Assembly (NCBI GenBank): GCA_019931185.1
Contig: JAINDK010000045.1
Span: 1-41,309 of the forward strand
DNA: 41,309 nucleotides
Direction: 5' to 3'
Source of the DNA: Bryobacter sp. CoA8 C33
Lineage (GTDB): Bacteria > Acidobacteriota > Terriglobia > Bryobacterales > Bryobacteraceae
Shown: piece by piece, positions 1-8,111 of the stretch
How positions within the stretch are numbered: position 1 is the stretch's first letter
Layout: each line of letters opens with the position of its first letter
Translations under genes and position numbers: made by a program
The notes under the pieces: generated by a model
Databases searched by the model: none
Seen by the model: the letters and a program-made list of their open reading frames with translations, nothing else
What the model was told of the DNA's origin: nothing

Positions 1-134
1 GCCGATTTCAACCCTTTCACGGGGGTCAGCAAACCATTGCCAGCCCGCTGCCGATCGATTCTGGGCCGTTTGTGGGCCAAGAATTTTCAACTCGTGAGGC
101 CGCTTTTCGAAACAGCGAGTTTTTCAACAAGTTC
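1..134. other. Left edge, no gene; possible IS end
   Basis: I see no convincing gene here; the minus-strand oxidoreductase stops at 135. The motif GAGTTTTTCAACAAG at 117-131 resembles the terminal sequence found at the ends of several insertion-sequence families. That resemblance is from memory, and no transposase is visible to support it. Confidence 0.25.
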
Positions 135-2333
135 CTAGGCCCAGCGGAATCCTTCCTTGGCCATGGGCAGTGTCCGAACCCGTATGCCGCTCGCCGCGAA
201 AATGGCATTCGCCACGGCCGGCAAAAGCGGCGGCAGTGGCGGTTCACCCAGACCGGTCGGCGGATTATTGCTCTTGATGAAGTGGACCTCGATTTCCGGC
301 GGCGCCTGCTTCATCCGCACCATTTGGTGTTGGTGATAGTTGCTTTGCACCGTGCGGCCGCGCTCGATGGTGATCTCCTGCGCCATCATCTCGCTCATGC
401 CATCGATGATCGCCCCTTCCACCTGGTTGCGGGCGCTGCTGGGGTGTATGATTTGGCTGCCGACATCACCGACGGCCCACACCTTGTGCACTTTGACGCG
501 CTTGTTGGCATCCACGCTCACCTCAGCCACTTCGGCGAAGTAGCCGCTGTGGCTGTAGTGGAAACCAACACCCAGGCCGCGACCCTTCGGCAAACTCCGC
601 TTGCCCCAGCCACTTACCTCGGCCACCTTCTCCAGTACGGCGCGCATCCGCCCGGCGTCGTAGCTTTCCATGCCCTTGCCGACCACGCGCGGCTCGCCCA
701 ACAGATCCAGGCGAAACTGCACGGGATCCTGGCCGGCCGCGTGGGCCAATTCGTCGATAAAGCTGTGAAAGACCCAGGCCTGTGAATTCGAGCGCGGAGC
801 CCGCAGCGGTCCCGTGGGCACCGCCGTGGGAATCAGCGTTGCCTCCACGGCGAAGTTGGCCACGAAATTCGCGGGAAACTCCCCCGGCGGTATGTTCGAG
901 GACGGAACAAATTTATCGCCCTCACCGAAGCTGACGAAATGATCGTGCCAGGCCACAACCTTGCCGCTGGCATCGACACCGGCACGCAGGTGCTGGTAGC
1001 CACCTGGGCGGTAAAAGTCATGGCGCATGTCGTCCTCACGCGTCCACAGCAGCTTTACCGGAATACCCGGCAATTGCTTGGCGATCCAGGCTGCCTCGAC
1101 CATGTAATCATTCGCCAGCCGGCGGCCAAAGCCGCCACCGGTGCGCAGTTGGTGCACGGTGATGTCGGCCGGCTTGAGGCCCAGCGCCTGCGCCGTCATC
1201 TGGCGGCCGCGGCCGGGCGTCTGGCTCGGCGCCCAGACCTCCAGCTTGCCGTCGGTAAAACGCGCCGCGCAATTGCCCGGCTCCAGTTGTGCGTGCGAAA
1301 TGAAGGGAAAGGTGTACCGCGCCTCCACGGTCTTGGCCGCGGTCCGCAGCGCCCCTTCGACATCCCCGTCCCGGCGGATCACAAACCCCGGCTTGCGCGC
1401 GAACAACTCCTCCGCCGCCGCATGATAGCCCGCACTCGAGTGGTTTGCCGTCGGCCCCTCGTCCCAGGTGACCTTCAACTTCTTGCGCGCCTCGTTGGCG
1501 TACCACCACTTCTCGGCCACGATGGCGACGCCGCTTGACAGGCTGGCTACATCGCCATTGCCCTCGCACAGAAACACATGCTTCACTCCGGGCAGCTTGC
1601 GCACTTCATCGAGATTCGCCGAAAGCGCCTTGCCCCCGAAGACGGGGCACTTCTCGTAGACGGCAAACAGCATGCCCGGCAGCTTGAAGTCGATGCCGTA
1701 AATCGGCTTGCCACTCACCATCGCCGGCAGGTCCACGGTCGGCATGCTGCGGCCGATGATCTTGTAATCCTTCGGGCTCTTCGGCCTGACCTGATCCGCG
1801 TTCGGCATCGGCAGAGCGGCCGCTCTCGCCGCCACCTCGCCATAGCCCACGCTCCGCCCACTGGCCGGATGCAGCACACGGCCCAATTCCGTCTTGCACT
1901 CCGAGGCCGCCACGCCCCAGCCTTGCGCCGCCGCCTCGACCAGCATCAGCCGGGCCGTCGCGCCCACCCGGCGCAGCAGGTCCCAATTGTTCGGCGTCGA
2001 GCGGCTGCCGCCGGCCGACTGCGAGCCATACTTGTCCTCGTCCAGATCCCCTTGTACCACCTGAACCAGTTTCCAGTCGAGATCCATCTCCTCGGCGAGA
2101 ATCATCGGCAGTGCCGTCTTGATGCCCTGTCCCATCTCCGGGTTCTTCGCCGTCAGCGTCACCATGCCGTCCGGGGCGATCCGCACGAAGGCTTTCGGGT
2201 CGAGCGGCGCCTGCCCCGGCGCCCCGCCGCCGCGCCGGCCACCCGGCGGCTGCGCCAGGGCTTCGTGCCCGCCGATCCACATCCCCCCGCCGCCAAGCAG
2301 CGAAACCTGTAAGAAGAAGCGCCGGCTACTCAT
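135..2333 (-). CDS. Molybdopterin-binding subunit of a xanthine dehydrogenase/isoquinoline 1-oxidoreductase family enzyme
   Basis: This is the large molybdenum-cofactor subunit (732 aa) of a two-subunit hydroxylase that oxidises aldehydes or N-heterocycles, with electrons leaving through the iron-sulfur subunit encoded just upstream. The N-terminus is a Tat signal (SSRRFFLQVSLLGGGG), so the folded enzyme is probably exported to the periplasm. The family cofactor loop is visible as TGGGFGRRLANDYMVEAAW. The C-terminal GLGEPPLPPLLPAVANAIF carries the expected active-site Glu, near residue 697. I chose the ATG at 2333 because it overlaps the upstream stop and begins directly at the Tat motif; an in-frame start seven codons earlier is less likely. 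The substrate cannot be read from the sequence. No XdhC-type maturation gene is in the window. Confidence 0.9.
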   Translation of the reverse strand: MSSRRFFLQVSLLGGGGMWIGGHEALAQPPGGRRGGGAPGQAPLDPKAFVRIAPDGMVTLTAKNPEMGQGIKTALPMILAEEMDLDWKLVQVVQGDLDEDKYGSQSAGGSRSTPNNWDLLRRVGATARLMLVEAAAQGWGVAASECKTELGRVLHPASGRSVGYGEVAARAAALPMPNADQVRPKSPKDYKIIGRSMPTVDLPAMVSGKPIYGIDFKLPGMLFAVYEKCPVFGGKALSANLDEVRKLPGVKHVFLCEGNGDVASLSSGVAIVAEKWWYANEARKKLKVTWDEGPTANHSSAGYHAAAEELFARKPGFVIRRDGDVEGALRTAAKTVEARYTFPFISHAQLEPGNCAARFTDGKLEVWAPSQTPGRGRQMTAQALGLKPADITVHQLRTGGGFGRRLANDYMVEAAWIAKQLPGIPVKLLWTREDDMRHDFYRPGGYQHLRAGVDASGKVVAWHDHFVSFGEGDKFVPSSNIPPGEFPANFVANFAVEATLIPTAVPTGPLRAPRSNSQAWVFHSFIDELAHAAGQDPVQFRLDLLGEPRVVGKGMESYDAGRMRAVLEKVAEVSGWGKRSLPKGRGLGVGFHYSHSGYFAEVAEVSVDANKRVKVHKVWAVGDVGSQIIHPSSARNQVEGAIIDGMSEMMAQEITIERGRTVQSNYHQHQMVRMKQAPPEIEVHFIKSNNPPTGLGEPPLPPLLPAVANAIFAASGIRVRTLPMAKEGFRWA

Positions 2334-2817
2334 TGTTCGCGCCTCCCGAAGCATTCGTTCCGGTCAACATCCGCGAGGCCAGCCGCACCGCTTTCTTGAT
2401 CCGCGTGTAGGTGCCGCAGCGGCACAGGTTGCCATCCATGGCGTTCTCGATTTCCGCGTCGGAAGGGTTCGGGTTTTTCGCCAGCAGCGCGGCGGCCGTC
2501 ATCAATTGCCCTGCCTGGCAATAGCCGCACTGCGGCACATCCATTTCGATCCAGGCCTTCTGCAGCACATGCGCGCCCTCGGGCGACAACCCTTCGATGG
2601 TCGTGATCTTCCGGCCGGAAACACTGCCCACCGGCGTCAGACACGAGCGCACTGGCACGCCGTCCTGGTGCACCGTGCAGGCCCCGCACTGGCCCGCCCC
2701 GCAGCCATACTTGGTTCCGCACAGATTCAATTCATCGCGCAACACCCACAGCAGCGGCATGTTCGCGGGTACATCCACGCTGACAGTTTTCCCGTTCAGC
2801 GTCAGGTTTACGGCCAT
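2326..2817 (-). CDS. (2Fe-2S)-binding subunit of the molybdenum hydroxylase
   Basis: A 163-aa small subunit of the xanthine oxidase family, IorA/CoxS type. It carries an N-terminal plant-type ferredoxin domain with cysteines in LCGTKYGCGAGQCGAC plus a later Cys, and a C-terminal helical [2Fe-2S] domain with QCGYCQAGQ and NLCRCGTYTRI. It passes electrons from the molybdenum centre of the neighbouring subunit to an outside acceptor, in this family often a cytochrome. The start ATG at 2817 follows an AAGGAG ribosome-binding site, and longer upstream readings are unlike the family. Its stop codon overlaps the start of the large subunit, so the two are translationally coupled. There is no signal peptide, so export would be by riding with the Tat-targeted large subunit. 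Confidence 0.92.
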   Translation of the reverse strand: MAVNLTLNGKTVSVDVPANMPLLWVLRDELNLCGTKYGCGAGQCGACTVHQDGVPVRSCLTPVGSVSGRKITTIEGLSPEGAHVLQKAWIEMDVPQCGYCQAGQLMTAAALLAKNPNPSDAEIENAMDGNLCRCGTYTRIKKAVRLASRMLTGTNASGGANNE

Positions 2818-2826
2818 CGAAACGAA

Positions 2827-2832
2827 CTCCTT
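2827..2832 (-). promoter_or_regulatory. Ribosome-binding site fixing the (2Fe-2S) subunit start
   Basis: AAGGAG on the minus strand lies 9 bases before the ATG at 2817 and decides against the longer in-frame reading. Only about 40 bp separate this start from the divergent hydrolase start at 2858, so the two promoters must overlap. Confidence 0.6.
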
Positions 2833-2857
2833 ATGAGTGATATTCTTGCACTGCCCC

Positions 2858-4699
2858 ATGCTCATCCGCAGACTGCCTATTGTGATACTTCTCGTGCTTT
2901 CCTGCGCGGGCCAAGTTCTTGTGCGCGTTCCCATGCGCGACGGCGTCAAACTCGCCACCGATGTCTATCTGCCCCGCCCGGAAGGCAAATTTCCCGTCAT
3001 CCTGACCCGCACTCCCTATGGCCGGACTCGCGGCGCCGATGCCTACAAAGCCTTCGTGGCCGCCGGCTACGCCGTCGTCGTGCAGGATGTCCGCGGCCGC
3101 TACGAATCCGAAGGCCGCTGGACGCCACTGCGCGACGATCCCGCCGATGGCTTCGACACCACCAAGTGGATCGGCGAGCAGCCCTGGTGCGACGGCAACA
3201 TCGGCTCGATTGGCTCGAGCTACGGCGGCGCGACGCAGCATGCGATGGCGATCGCCAATGCCCCTCATCTGAAGGCGATGATCCCCCGCAACGCGATGTC
3301 GAACTTCGGCCGCTACGGCGTGCGTCACAACGGCGCCTTTGAGCTGCGCTGGTTCAATTGGGTCGCCACGCTTGGCAATGCCAGCGGCACCGCCCAGGCT
3401 TTGCCTGCCGCCCGCCGCGCCGCCGCCGTGCCCGAATCCGCCGCCGCCCTGGTCGACTTCGGCAACCTCGCGCAGCAATACGTGCGGGCCCTTCCCCTCC
3501 GTCCCGGCACGACCCCGCTCAAGTTCGCCCCAGACTATGAATCCTGGCTGATCGAGGCCATGAGCCATGGCGACTATGACAGCTTCTGGAAGAATCACGG
3601 CGCTAGCGTCGTCGATCACCTCGACACCTACAAGGACATTCCCGCTTATCACACCACCGGCTGGTATGACTCCTGGGGTACGCCGGTAGCCAATCTGAAT
3701 TTCGTCGAATTGACCAAGGCCAAGAAGAGCCTCCAGCGCCTCATCGCCGGGCCGTGGATTCATTCAAGCGAATCCCAGTCGCATGCCGGCATCGCCCAAT
3801 TCACCGAAGATGCCGCCCTCGATCTCAATGCCTTCCAGCTCCGCTGGTTCGACCGCTGGCTGCGTGGTCTCGACAACGGCGTCGACCGTGAGCCTCCCGT
3901 ACGCATTTATGTCATGGGTGGCGGGGATGGACACAAGACCAAGGAGGGACGGATTTTTGTCGGCGGCCAGTGGCGCGCCGAAAAGGAATGGCCCCTGGCG
4001 CGAACGCGCTACACCGACTATCACCTGCACGAGGGCGGCCTGCTGAGCCCGCGCCCGCCTGCCGCGGCCGCCCCTCCGGTCACCTATCGCTTCGACCCCG
4101 CCAAGCCCGTGCCCACACTCGGCGGCAATGTCTCCTCCCAAGGCGCCCTCATGTTCCAGGGCGCCGCCGACCAGAAGTGCCGCAAGGACTTCTGGCTCTG
4201 CGGCGATGAACTTCCGCTCTCGGCACGCCCCGATGTCGTCGTCTTCCAAACCGAACCCCTCGCCGAAGACCTCGAGGTGACCGGCCGCCTGGTCGTCAAG
4301 CTTTGGGCTTCCTCGGATTCGCCCGACACTGATTTCACCGCCAAACTCATTGACGTCTATCCGCCAAACCAGGATTTTCCCAATGGCGTCGATCTCCTGA
4401 TCGGTGACAGCATCGTGCGTGGCCGCTACCGCGAGGGCCTCGCCCGCCCCGTGCCGATGAAACCCGGCCAGCCCTACGAATTCACCATCGAGCTCTACCC
4501 CACCAGCCTGCTGTTTCAGAAGGGCCATCGCATCCGGCTCGATATCTCGAGCAGCAATTTCCCCCGCTTCGACATCAACCCCAACACGGGTGAAGCCTTG
4601 AACCAGCAGCGCAGCCACCGCATTGCCCACAACACGATTTATCTCAACCGCGCCCATCCCTCCCGGATCATTCTCCCCGTGATCCCGGCGGCGAAATAA
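2858..4699 (+). CDS. CocE/NonD family hydrolase (X-Pro dipeptidyl-peptidase S15-like)
   Basis: A secreted alpha/beta hydrolase of 613 aa. The N-terminus LIRRLPIVILLVLSCAGQ is a signal peptide, possibly of lipoprotein type. The alpha/beta domain starts VPMRDGVKLATDVYLP, and the nucleophile elbow GSSYGG puts the catalytic Ser near residue 121. A downstream Asp in YDSWG and a His in GPWIHSSES are likely triad partners. The C-terminal jelly-roll domain of the family ends with KGHRIRLDISSSNFPRFD. Known members cleave X-Pro peptides, cocaine-like esters or glutaryl-cephalosporins, and the substrate here is unknown. A GTG at 2837 would give seven more residues, but the ATG at 2858 starts the signal peptide cleanly. 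It is divergent from the molybdenum hydroxylase. Confidence 0.9.
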   Translation: MLIRRLPIVILLVLSCAGQVLVRVPMRDGVKLATDVYLPRPEGKFPVILTRTPYGRTRGADAYKAFVAAGYAVVVQDVRGRYESEGRWTPLRDDPADGFDTTKWIGEQPWCDGNIGSIGSSYGGATQHAMAIANAPHLKAMIPRNAMSNFGRYGVRHNGAFELRWFNWVATLGNASGTAQALPAARRAAAVPESAAALVDFGNLAQQYVRALPLRPGTTPLKFAPDYESWLIEAMSHGDYDSFWKNHGASVVDHLDTYKDIPAYHTTGWYDSWGTPVANLNFVELTKAKKSLQRLIAGPWIHSSESQSHAGIAQFTEDAALDLNAFQLRWFDRWLRGLDNGVDREPPVRIYVMGGGDGHKTKEGRIFVGGQWRAEKEWPLARTRYTDYHLHEGGLLSPRPPAAAAPPVTYRFDPAKPVPTLGGNVSSQGALMFQGAADQKCRKDFWLCGDELPLSARPDVVVFQTEPLAEDLEVTGRLVVKLWASSDSPDTDFTAKLIDVYPPNQDFPNGVDLLIGDSIVRGRYREGLARPVPMKPGQPYEFTIELYPTSLLFQKGHRIRLDISSSNFPRFDINPNTGEALNQQRSHRIAHNTIYLNRAHPSRIILPVIPAAK

Positions 4700-4746
4700 G
4701 CCCCGCCGCGATACTCAGCTTCTAAATCCGATATGATGCGCCCATT

Positions 4747-5958
4747 GTGAAGCGCATTCTTCTCGCCGCCGCCTTTCTCTCTCTCGCCTCTCTTGCCTGG
4801 CGTTATGAACAAAGCGTTGCCGCCGCCACTCCGGCTGCCCCCCGCTTTGAGGTCGATCCCTTCTGGCCTAAACCCCTGCCCAACCATTGGGTCGTCGGCG
4901 CCATCATCGGTGTCGCCGTCGATAGCCGCGATCATGTCTGGATCGTGCACCGCGCCGGCTCTCTTGAGGCCAAGGAACAGTACGCCACCATGAAGCCGCC
5001 CGCGTCTAACTGTTGCGCCGCCGCGCCCCCCATCCTCGAATTCAACGCCGCCGGCGACCTCGTCGGCTCCTGGGGTGGCCCGGGTAAGGGATACGACTGG
5101 CCCGTCTCCGGCCATGGCATCGATGTCGACCACCAGGGCAATGTCTGGCTCGGCGGCAACGGCCGCGGCCAACAGGCCGCCGCTCTCGCCCACAACGAAG
5201 ACCGCATGGCCGACGCTGGGCCCGTTCACGATTCCATGCTGCTCAAATTCAACACCGCCGGCAAACTGCTGCTGCAGATCGGCCAGCCCAACCTAAGCAA
5301 GGGCAGTAACGATACGCGAAACCTCCGCCTCCCCGCCGAATCGATCGTCGACCCCAAGACCAACGAACTCTACGTCGCCGACGGCTATGGCAACCGCCGC
5401 GTCGCCGTCTTCGATGCCGCCACCGGCGCCTACAAGCGCCACTGGGGCGCCTACGGCAACAAACCCGATGACACCCAGTTGCCCGCCTACGACCCGGCCG
5501 CGCCCCTTCCCCAGCAATTCCGCACCCCCGTGCATTGCGTCGCTCTCGCCAGCGACGATCTCCTCTACGTCTGCGACCGCACCAACAACCGGATCCAGGT
5601 CTTTCGCAAGGACGGCACTTACGTCAAGGAGAAGGTCATCGAAAAGAATACGCGCGGCGACGGTGCGGTTTTCGACATCGCCTTCTCCCGTGACGCCGAA
5701 CAGAAGTTCCTCTATGTCGCCGACGGCTCCAACATGAAGATTCACATCCTGCGCCGCGATACCCTCGAGGAGCTCACCACCTTCGGCGACGGCGGCCGCC
5801 AGCCGGGCCAATTCTACGCTGTCCATTCCCTCGCTACCGACTCCAAGGGCAATCTCTACACCACCGAAACCTATCGCGGCCAGCGCCTGCAGAAGTTTCT
5901 CTACAAAGGCCTCGCGCCGGTCACGCGCCGCGATCAGGGGCCTCCCTGGCCCCGCTGA
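4747..5958 (+). CDS. Secreted NHL-repeat beta-propeller protein (peptidyl-alpha-hydroxyglycine lyase-like)
   Basis: A 403-aa protein with a GTG start followed by a signal peptide (KRILLAAAFLSLASLAW). After that come about six NHL-type blades, for example GVAVDSRDHVWIVHR, GIDVDHQGNVWLGGNG, ELYVADGYGNRRVAVFD and LYVCDRTNNRIQVFRKDG. This fold is shared with the lyase half of peptide-amidating enzymes and with many binding proteins that have no known activity. Acidobacteria carry many such paralogues, so I do not assign a reaction. It lies 47 bp after the CocE-type hydrolase on the same strand and could be cotranscribed. Its last 38 bp overlap the convergent acetyltransferase gene. Confidence 0.8.
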   Translation: MKRILLAAAFLSLASLAWRYEQSVAAATPAAPRFEVDPFWPKPLPNHWVVGAIIGVAVDSRDHVWIVHRAGSLEAKEQYATMKPPASNCCAAAPPILEFNAAGDLVGSWGGPGKGYDWPVSGHGIDVDHQGNVWLGGNGRGQQAAALAHNEDRMADAGPVHDSMLLKFNTAGKLLLQIGQPNLSKGSNDTRNLRLPAESIVDPKTNELYVADGYGNRRVAVFDAATGAYKRHWGAYGNKPDDTQLPAYDPAAPLPQQFRTPVHCVALASDDLLYVCDRTNNRIQVFRKDGTYVKEKVIEKNTRGDGAVFDIAFSRDAEQKFLYVADGSNMKIHILRRDTLEELTTFGDGGRQPGQFYAVHSLATDSKGNLYTTETYRGQRLQKFLYKGLAPVTRRDQGPPWPR

Positions 5959-6361
5959 CCGTCTCGCCGGCCCGCAGGATCCAAGCCGACTCGTGCCGCT
6001 TGAATCCGATGCGCGGGTAGTAATCCACTGCCTTCGGCGCCGCCAGCAGAATCAGATTCGCCAGCGGCGCAGCGGCTTGCGTGCGCCGGATCAGTTCCTT
6101 ACCGATTCCACGCCGCTGGTGCGTCACCCGCACCGCCAGGTCGGCCAGGTACGTGGCATAAGCTCCATCGCTCAGCGAGCGCGAAATGCCAACCAACAAT
6201 TCTCCTTCCCAAGCCGTCACCACCAGTGAGGCTTGCCCAAGCATCCGCGCCATGCGGTCCCGATCCTCGACCGGACGACGCTCCCCAAGCGTCGAGGCCC
6301 GGTACAACTCGATCACTTCATCCAAGTTCAAATCATTGCCAAGGCGGTAGACGATTTCCAT
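5921..6361 (-). CDS. GNAT family N-acetyltransferase
   Basis: A 146-aa single-domain GCN5-related acetyltransferase. The acetyl-CoA pyrophosphate loop is visible as VRVTHQRRGIGKELIRR (the Q/RxxGxG/A motif). The preceding strand LADLAV and the late GFKRHES segment also fit the fold. The product transfers an acetyl group from acetyl-CoA to an amine, and the acceptor is unknown. It is transcribed convergently with the NHL protein, and their 3' ends overlap by 38 bp. Upstream lies the AT-rich gap that probably holds its promoter. Confidence 0.85.
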   Translation of the reverse strand: MEIVYRLGNDLNLDEVIELYRASTLGERRPVEDRDRMARMLGQASLVVTAWEGELLVGISRSLSDGAYATYLADLAVRVTHQRRGIGKELIRRTQAAAPLANLILLAAPKAVDYYPRIGFKRHESAWILRAGETVSGAREAPDRGA

Positions 6362-6600
6362 TTCTTGCCATTGTCGCCGATGGGCCCCTGTTTCCGTGTG
6401 CCACCAAGCGCCCGCTCTTTTTCCATAAAAAGATTCTATTTATAAAATATCTATTGAATTAATTCGAAAAATATTACAAAATATCTCCATGCAATGGCCG
6501 AAAGAATACGCTATCAGTTTGAATCAAAAAATAAAAGGGCGCAGCAAAGAGAACTCATTTGCATTATTTTCTGCAAATAATTCTGACACTTTATTGCCCG
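6362..6600. other. AT-rich intergenic island
   Basis: The stretch from about 6420 to 6600 is strikingly AT-rich against the very GC-rich surroundings. A 9-nt direct repeat AAAATATCT lies at 6444-6452 and 6478-6486. Several TATAAAAT/TACAAAAT-like strings could serve as -10 elements for the acetyltransferase gene (leftward) and the flavoenzyme gene (rightward). No RNA gene is recognisable. Confidence 0.5.
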
Positions 6601-6755
6601 ATTCGATCTGCCGCTCGGTTGCCGCTTTCGTCGATCAGTCGGAATCCGCCATCACCCGCACCCTCTATGAGCGCTGCTTGCGGCACCTGCGCCGCCGCGA
6701 GCGCCGCCGCGAGCGTTTGCAATCGCGCCGCCGGATGATAGACTTCCTCGCATGA
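6489..6755 (+). CDS. Possible small hypothetical protein upstream of the flavoenzyme
   Basis: An 88-codon reading frame whose stop overlaps the flavoenzyme start in an ATGA arrangement. The first 35 codons lie in AT-rich DNA. The rest is GC-rich and encodes a strongly basic Arg-rich helix (LRRRERRRERLQSRRR). The overlap is the main argument for it being real. Against it are the lack of a recognisable domain, the composition break and the absence of a clear ribosome-binding site. It may be a 5' leader that is merely open. Confidence 0.25.
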   Translation: MQWPKEYAISLNQKIKGRSKENSFALFSANNSDTLLPDSICRSVAAFVDQSESAITRTLYERCLRHLRRRERRRERLQSRRRMIDFLA

Positions 6756-7930
6756 ATCAGGCCTTAGCCCGCCGCCGCTTCCTCGAGTTTCTTGCCGCCA
6801 GCCCCCTGCTGGCACAGCAGCCGCCGGCCAAAGACACTGGGATGCAGGATATCTTCAACGTGATGGACTTCGAGCCCCGCGCCAAGGCAGCCATCGCCCC
6901 CGCTCACTGGGGATACCTGCGGACCGGCGTGGATGACGACCTCACCCTGCGCGCCAATCGCGCCGCCTTCGACCGCCTCTTTCTGCGCCCGCGCCGCATG
7001 GTCGATGTCTCAAAGCTAGATTCTTCGATCGAACTGTTTGGCCAAAAATGGCCAACCCCCATCGTGCTGGCGCCGGCCGGCAGCCAAAAGGCCTATCACC
7101 CCGAAGGCGAAGCCGCCGTGGCCCGGGCGGCAACGCGATTGAACCATCTGCAAATCCTTTCCACCGTCACCTCCACGCCCATCGAGGATATCGCCAAGAT
7201 TCATCGCCGGCCCATCTGGTATCAGCTCTATCCCACCAGCATCTGGGACAACACCGAGCGCATGGTGCGCCGCGCGGAAGCCGCTGGCTGCCCGGTGCTG
7301 GTCATTACGGTCGATACTCAGGGTGGCCGCAATACCGAGACGGAAGCCCGCTCGGTGGCTCTCGATCCGCGGCCCTGCTCCGCCTGCCATCCCGTCACGA
7401 GCGACGGGCGGCGGGGCCGCCGCATGATGCCCATGTTCCAGGGCTTCCAGACCCAGGAGTTTACCGTTCATAATCCCGCTCAGACCTGGGATAGCATTCG
7501 CCGCTATCGCCAATTGACAAGCATGAAGTTGATCCTCAAGGGCCTCGAGACCGCCGAAGACGCCCGCCTTGCCGTCGAGCATGGCGTCGATGGCATTGTG
7601 GTTTCCAACCACGGCGGCCGCGCCGTTGAGTCCGGCCGCGGCACCCTCGATGTTCTCCCCGAAGTCATGGATGCCACCGCCGGCCGCCTGCCCGTGCTCA
7701 TCGATGGGGGCTTCCGCCGTGGCACTGATATTTTCAAGGCCATGGCCCTCGGCGCTTCCGCTGTTTGCATCGGCCGTCCTTACCTCTGGGCCCTGGGCGC
7801 CTTTGGCGAAGCAGGCGTTGCCCGCGTGCTCGAGATTCTCACCGCGGAGTTCCGCCTCGCCATGACCCAGTGCGGGACAATCCACATCGCCGCCATCAGT
7901 AAATCGCTGGTTGGCTACCATTCCCGCTAA
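6752..7930 (+). CDS. Exported FMN-dependent alpha-hydroxy-acid oxidase/dehydrogenase with a CxxCH motif
   Basis: A 392-aa TIM-barrel flavoenzyme of the L-lactate dehydrogenase/glycolate oxidase family, which oxidises 2-hydroxy acids to 2-oxo acids. The catalytic His and substrate-binding Arg lie in VVSNHGGRAVESGRG. The FMN phosphate-binding region is PVLIDGGFRRGTDIFKAMALGA followed by GRPYLWAL. The N-terminus RRRFLEFLAASPLLAQ is a Tat- or Sec-type signal, so the enzyme is probably periplasmic. Unusually, the mobile-loop region contains CSACH (C209, C212, H213), the classic c-haem attachment motif, which would make it a flavocytochrome. A disulfide or metal site is the alternative. It ends 23 bp before the histidine leader peptide. 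Confidence 0.88.
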   Translation: MNQALARRRFLEFLAASPLLAQQPPAKDTGMQDIFNVMDFEPRAKAAIAPAHWGYLRTGVDDDLTLRANRAAFDRLFLRPRRMVDVSKLDSSIELFGQKWPTPIVLAPAGSQKAYHPEGEAAVARAATRLNHLQILSTVTSTPIEDIAKIHRRPIWYQLYPTSIWDNTERMVRRAEAAGCPVLVITVDTQGGRNTETEARSVALDPRPCSACHPVTSDGRRGRRMMPMFQGFQTQEFTVHNPAQTWDSIRRYRQLTSMKLILKGLETAEDARLAVEHGVDGIVVSNHGGRAVESGRGTLDVLPEVMDATAGRLPVLIDGGFRRGTDIFKAMALGASAVCIGRPYLWALGAFGEAGVARVLEILTAEFRLAMTQCGTIHIAAISKSLVGYHSR

Positions 7931-7953
7931 TACGTGTGCTAACCTTTGGATTC

Positions 7954-8025
7954 ATGGCTTCTGGGCTTCATTTTGATCGGCATCACCATCACCACTGCGT
8001 GATGCGGCCGGCCCACGTGTTGTGA
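7954..8025 (+). CDS. hisL: Histidine operon leader peptide
   Basis: A 23-aa reading frame (ATG at 7954, TGA at 8023-8025) with seven His residues, five of them consecutive (codons 10-14, 7981-7995). It lies directly before hisI and is followed by an intrinsic terminator, the layout of enterobacterial HisL. Stalling at the His codons when charged tRNA-His is scarce would favour an alternative fold that prevents termination. It shares no other similarity with the enterobacterial peptide. The ribosome-binding site is weak (GGA before the ATG), and no clear promoter could be fixed between the flavoenzyme stop and this start. Confidence 0.8.
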   Translation: MASGLHFDRHHHHHCVMRPAHVL

Positions 8026-8091
8026 TCCTCGCGATCCACTTCTCCTCTTAGCCCGCCGCTCTGTACCCCAGCCCGGCGGGCTTTCTGTTTT
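7979..8091 (+). promoter_or_regulatory. Candidate his attenuator leader RNA
   Basis: Within the leader, GCATCAC at 7980-7986 can pair with GTGATGC at 7999-8005. The first arm overlaps the His codons, as expected of a region 1:2 pause hairpin that a stalled ribosome would open. Freed region 2 contains GCGGC (8004-8008), which can pair with GCCGC (8055-8059) in the 5' arm of the terminator. That gives only five base pairs, so the antiterminator is the weakest part of the model. Confidence 0.55.
8050..8091 (+). terminator. Intrinsic terminator of the his leader
   Basis: AGCCCGCCG (8050-8058) pairs perfectly with CGGCGGGCT (8074-8082) around a 15-nt loop and is followed by the T-rich run TTCTGTTTT. 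It lies between the leader peptide stop and hisI, so it can only act as an attenuator or as the end of an upstream transcript. Confidence 0.8.
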
Positions 8092-8111
8092 GCTATCGAA
8101 GGATTTTCATT

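Noticed and set aside
2837-2857. GTG start for the CocE-type hydrolase
   Set aside because: It would add seven residues before the signal peptide and sit within the neighbour's ribosome-binding region; the ATG at 2858 is cleaner.
7978-7995. His run as a vector His-tag or cloning artefact
   Set aside because: It is in a short frame with its own stop, directly before a terminator and a complete his operon, and no vector sequence surrounds it.
7954-8025. His-rich peptide as a metal-binding small protein
   Set aside because: Position and the following terminator fit a leader peptide better; nothing nearby concerns metals.
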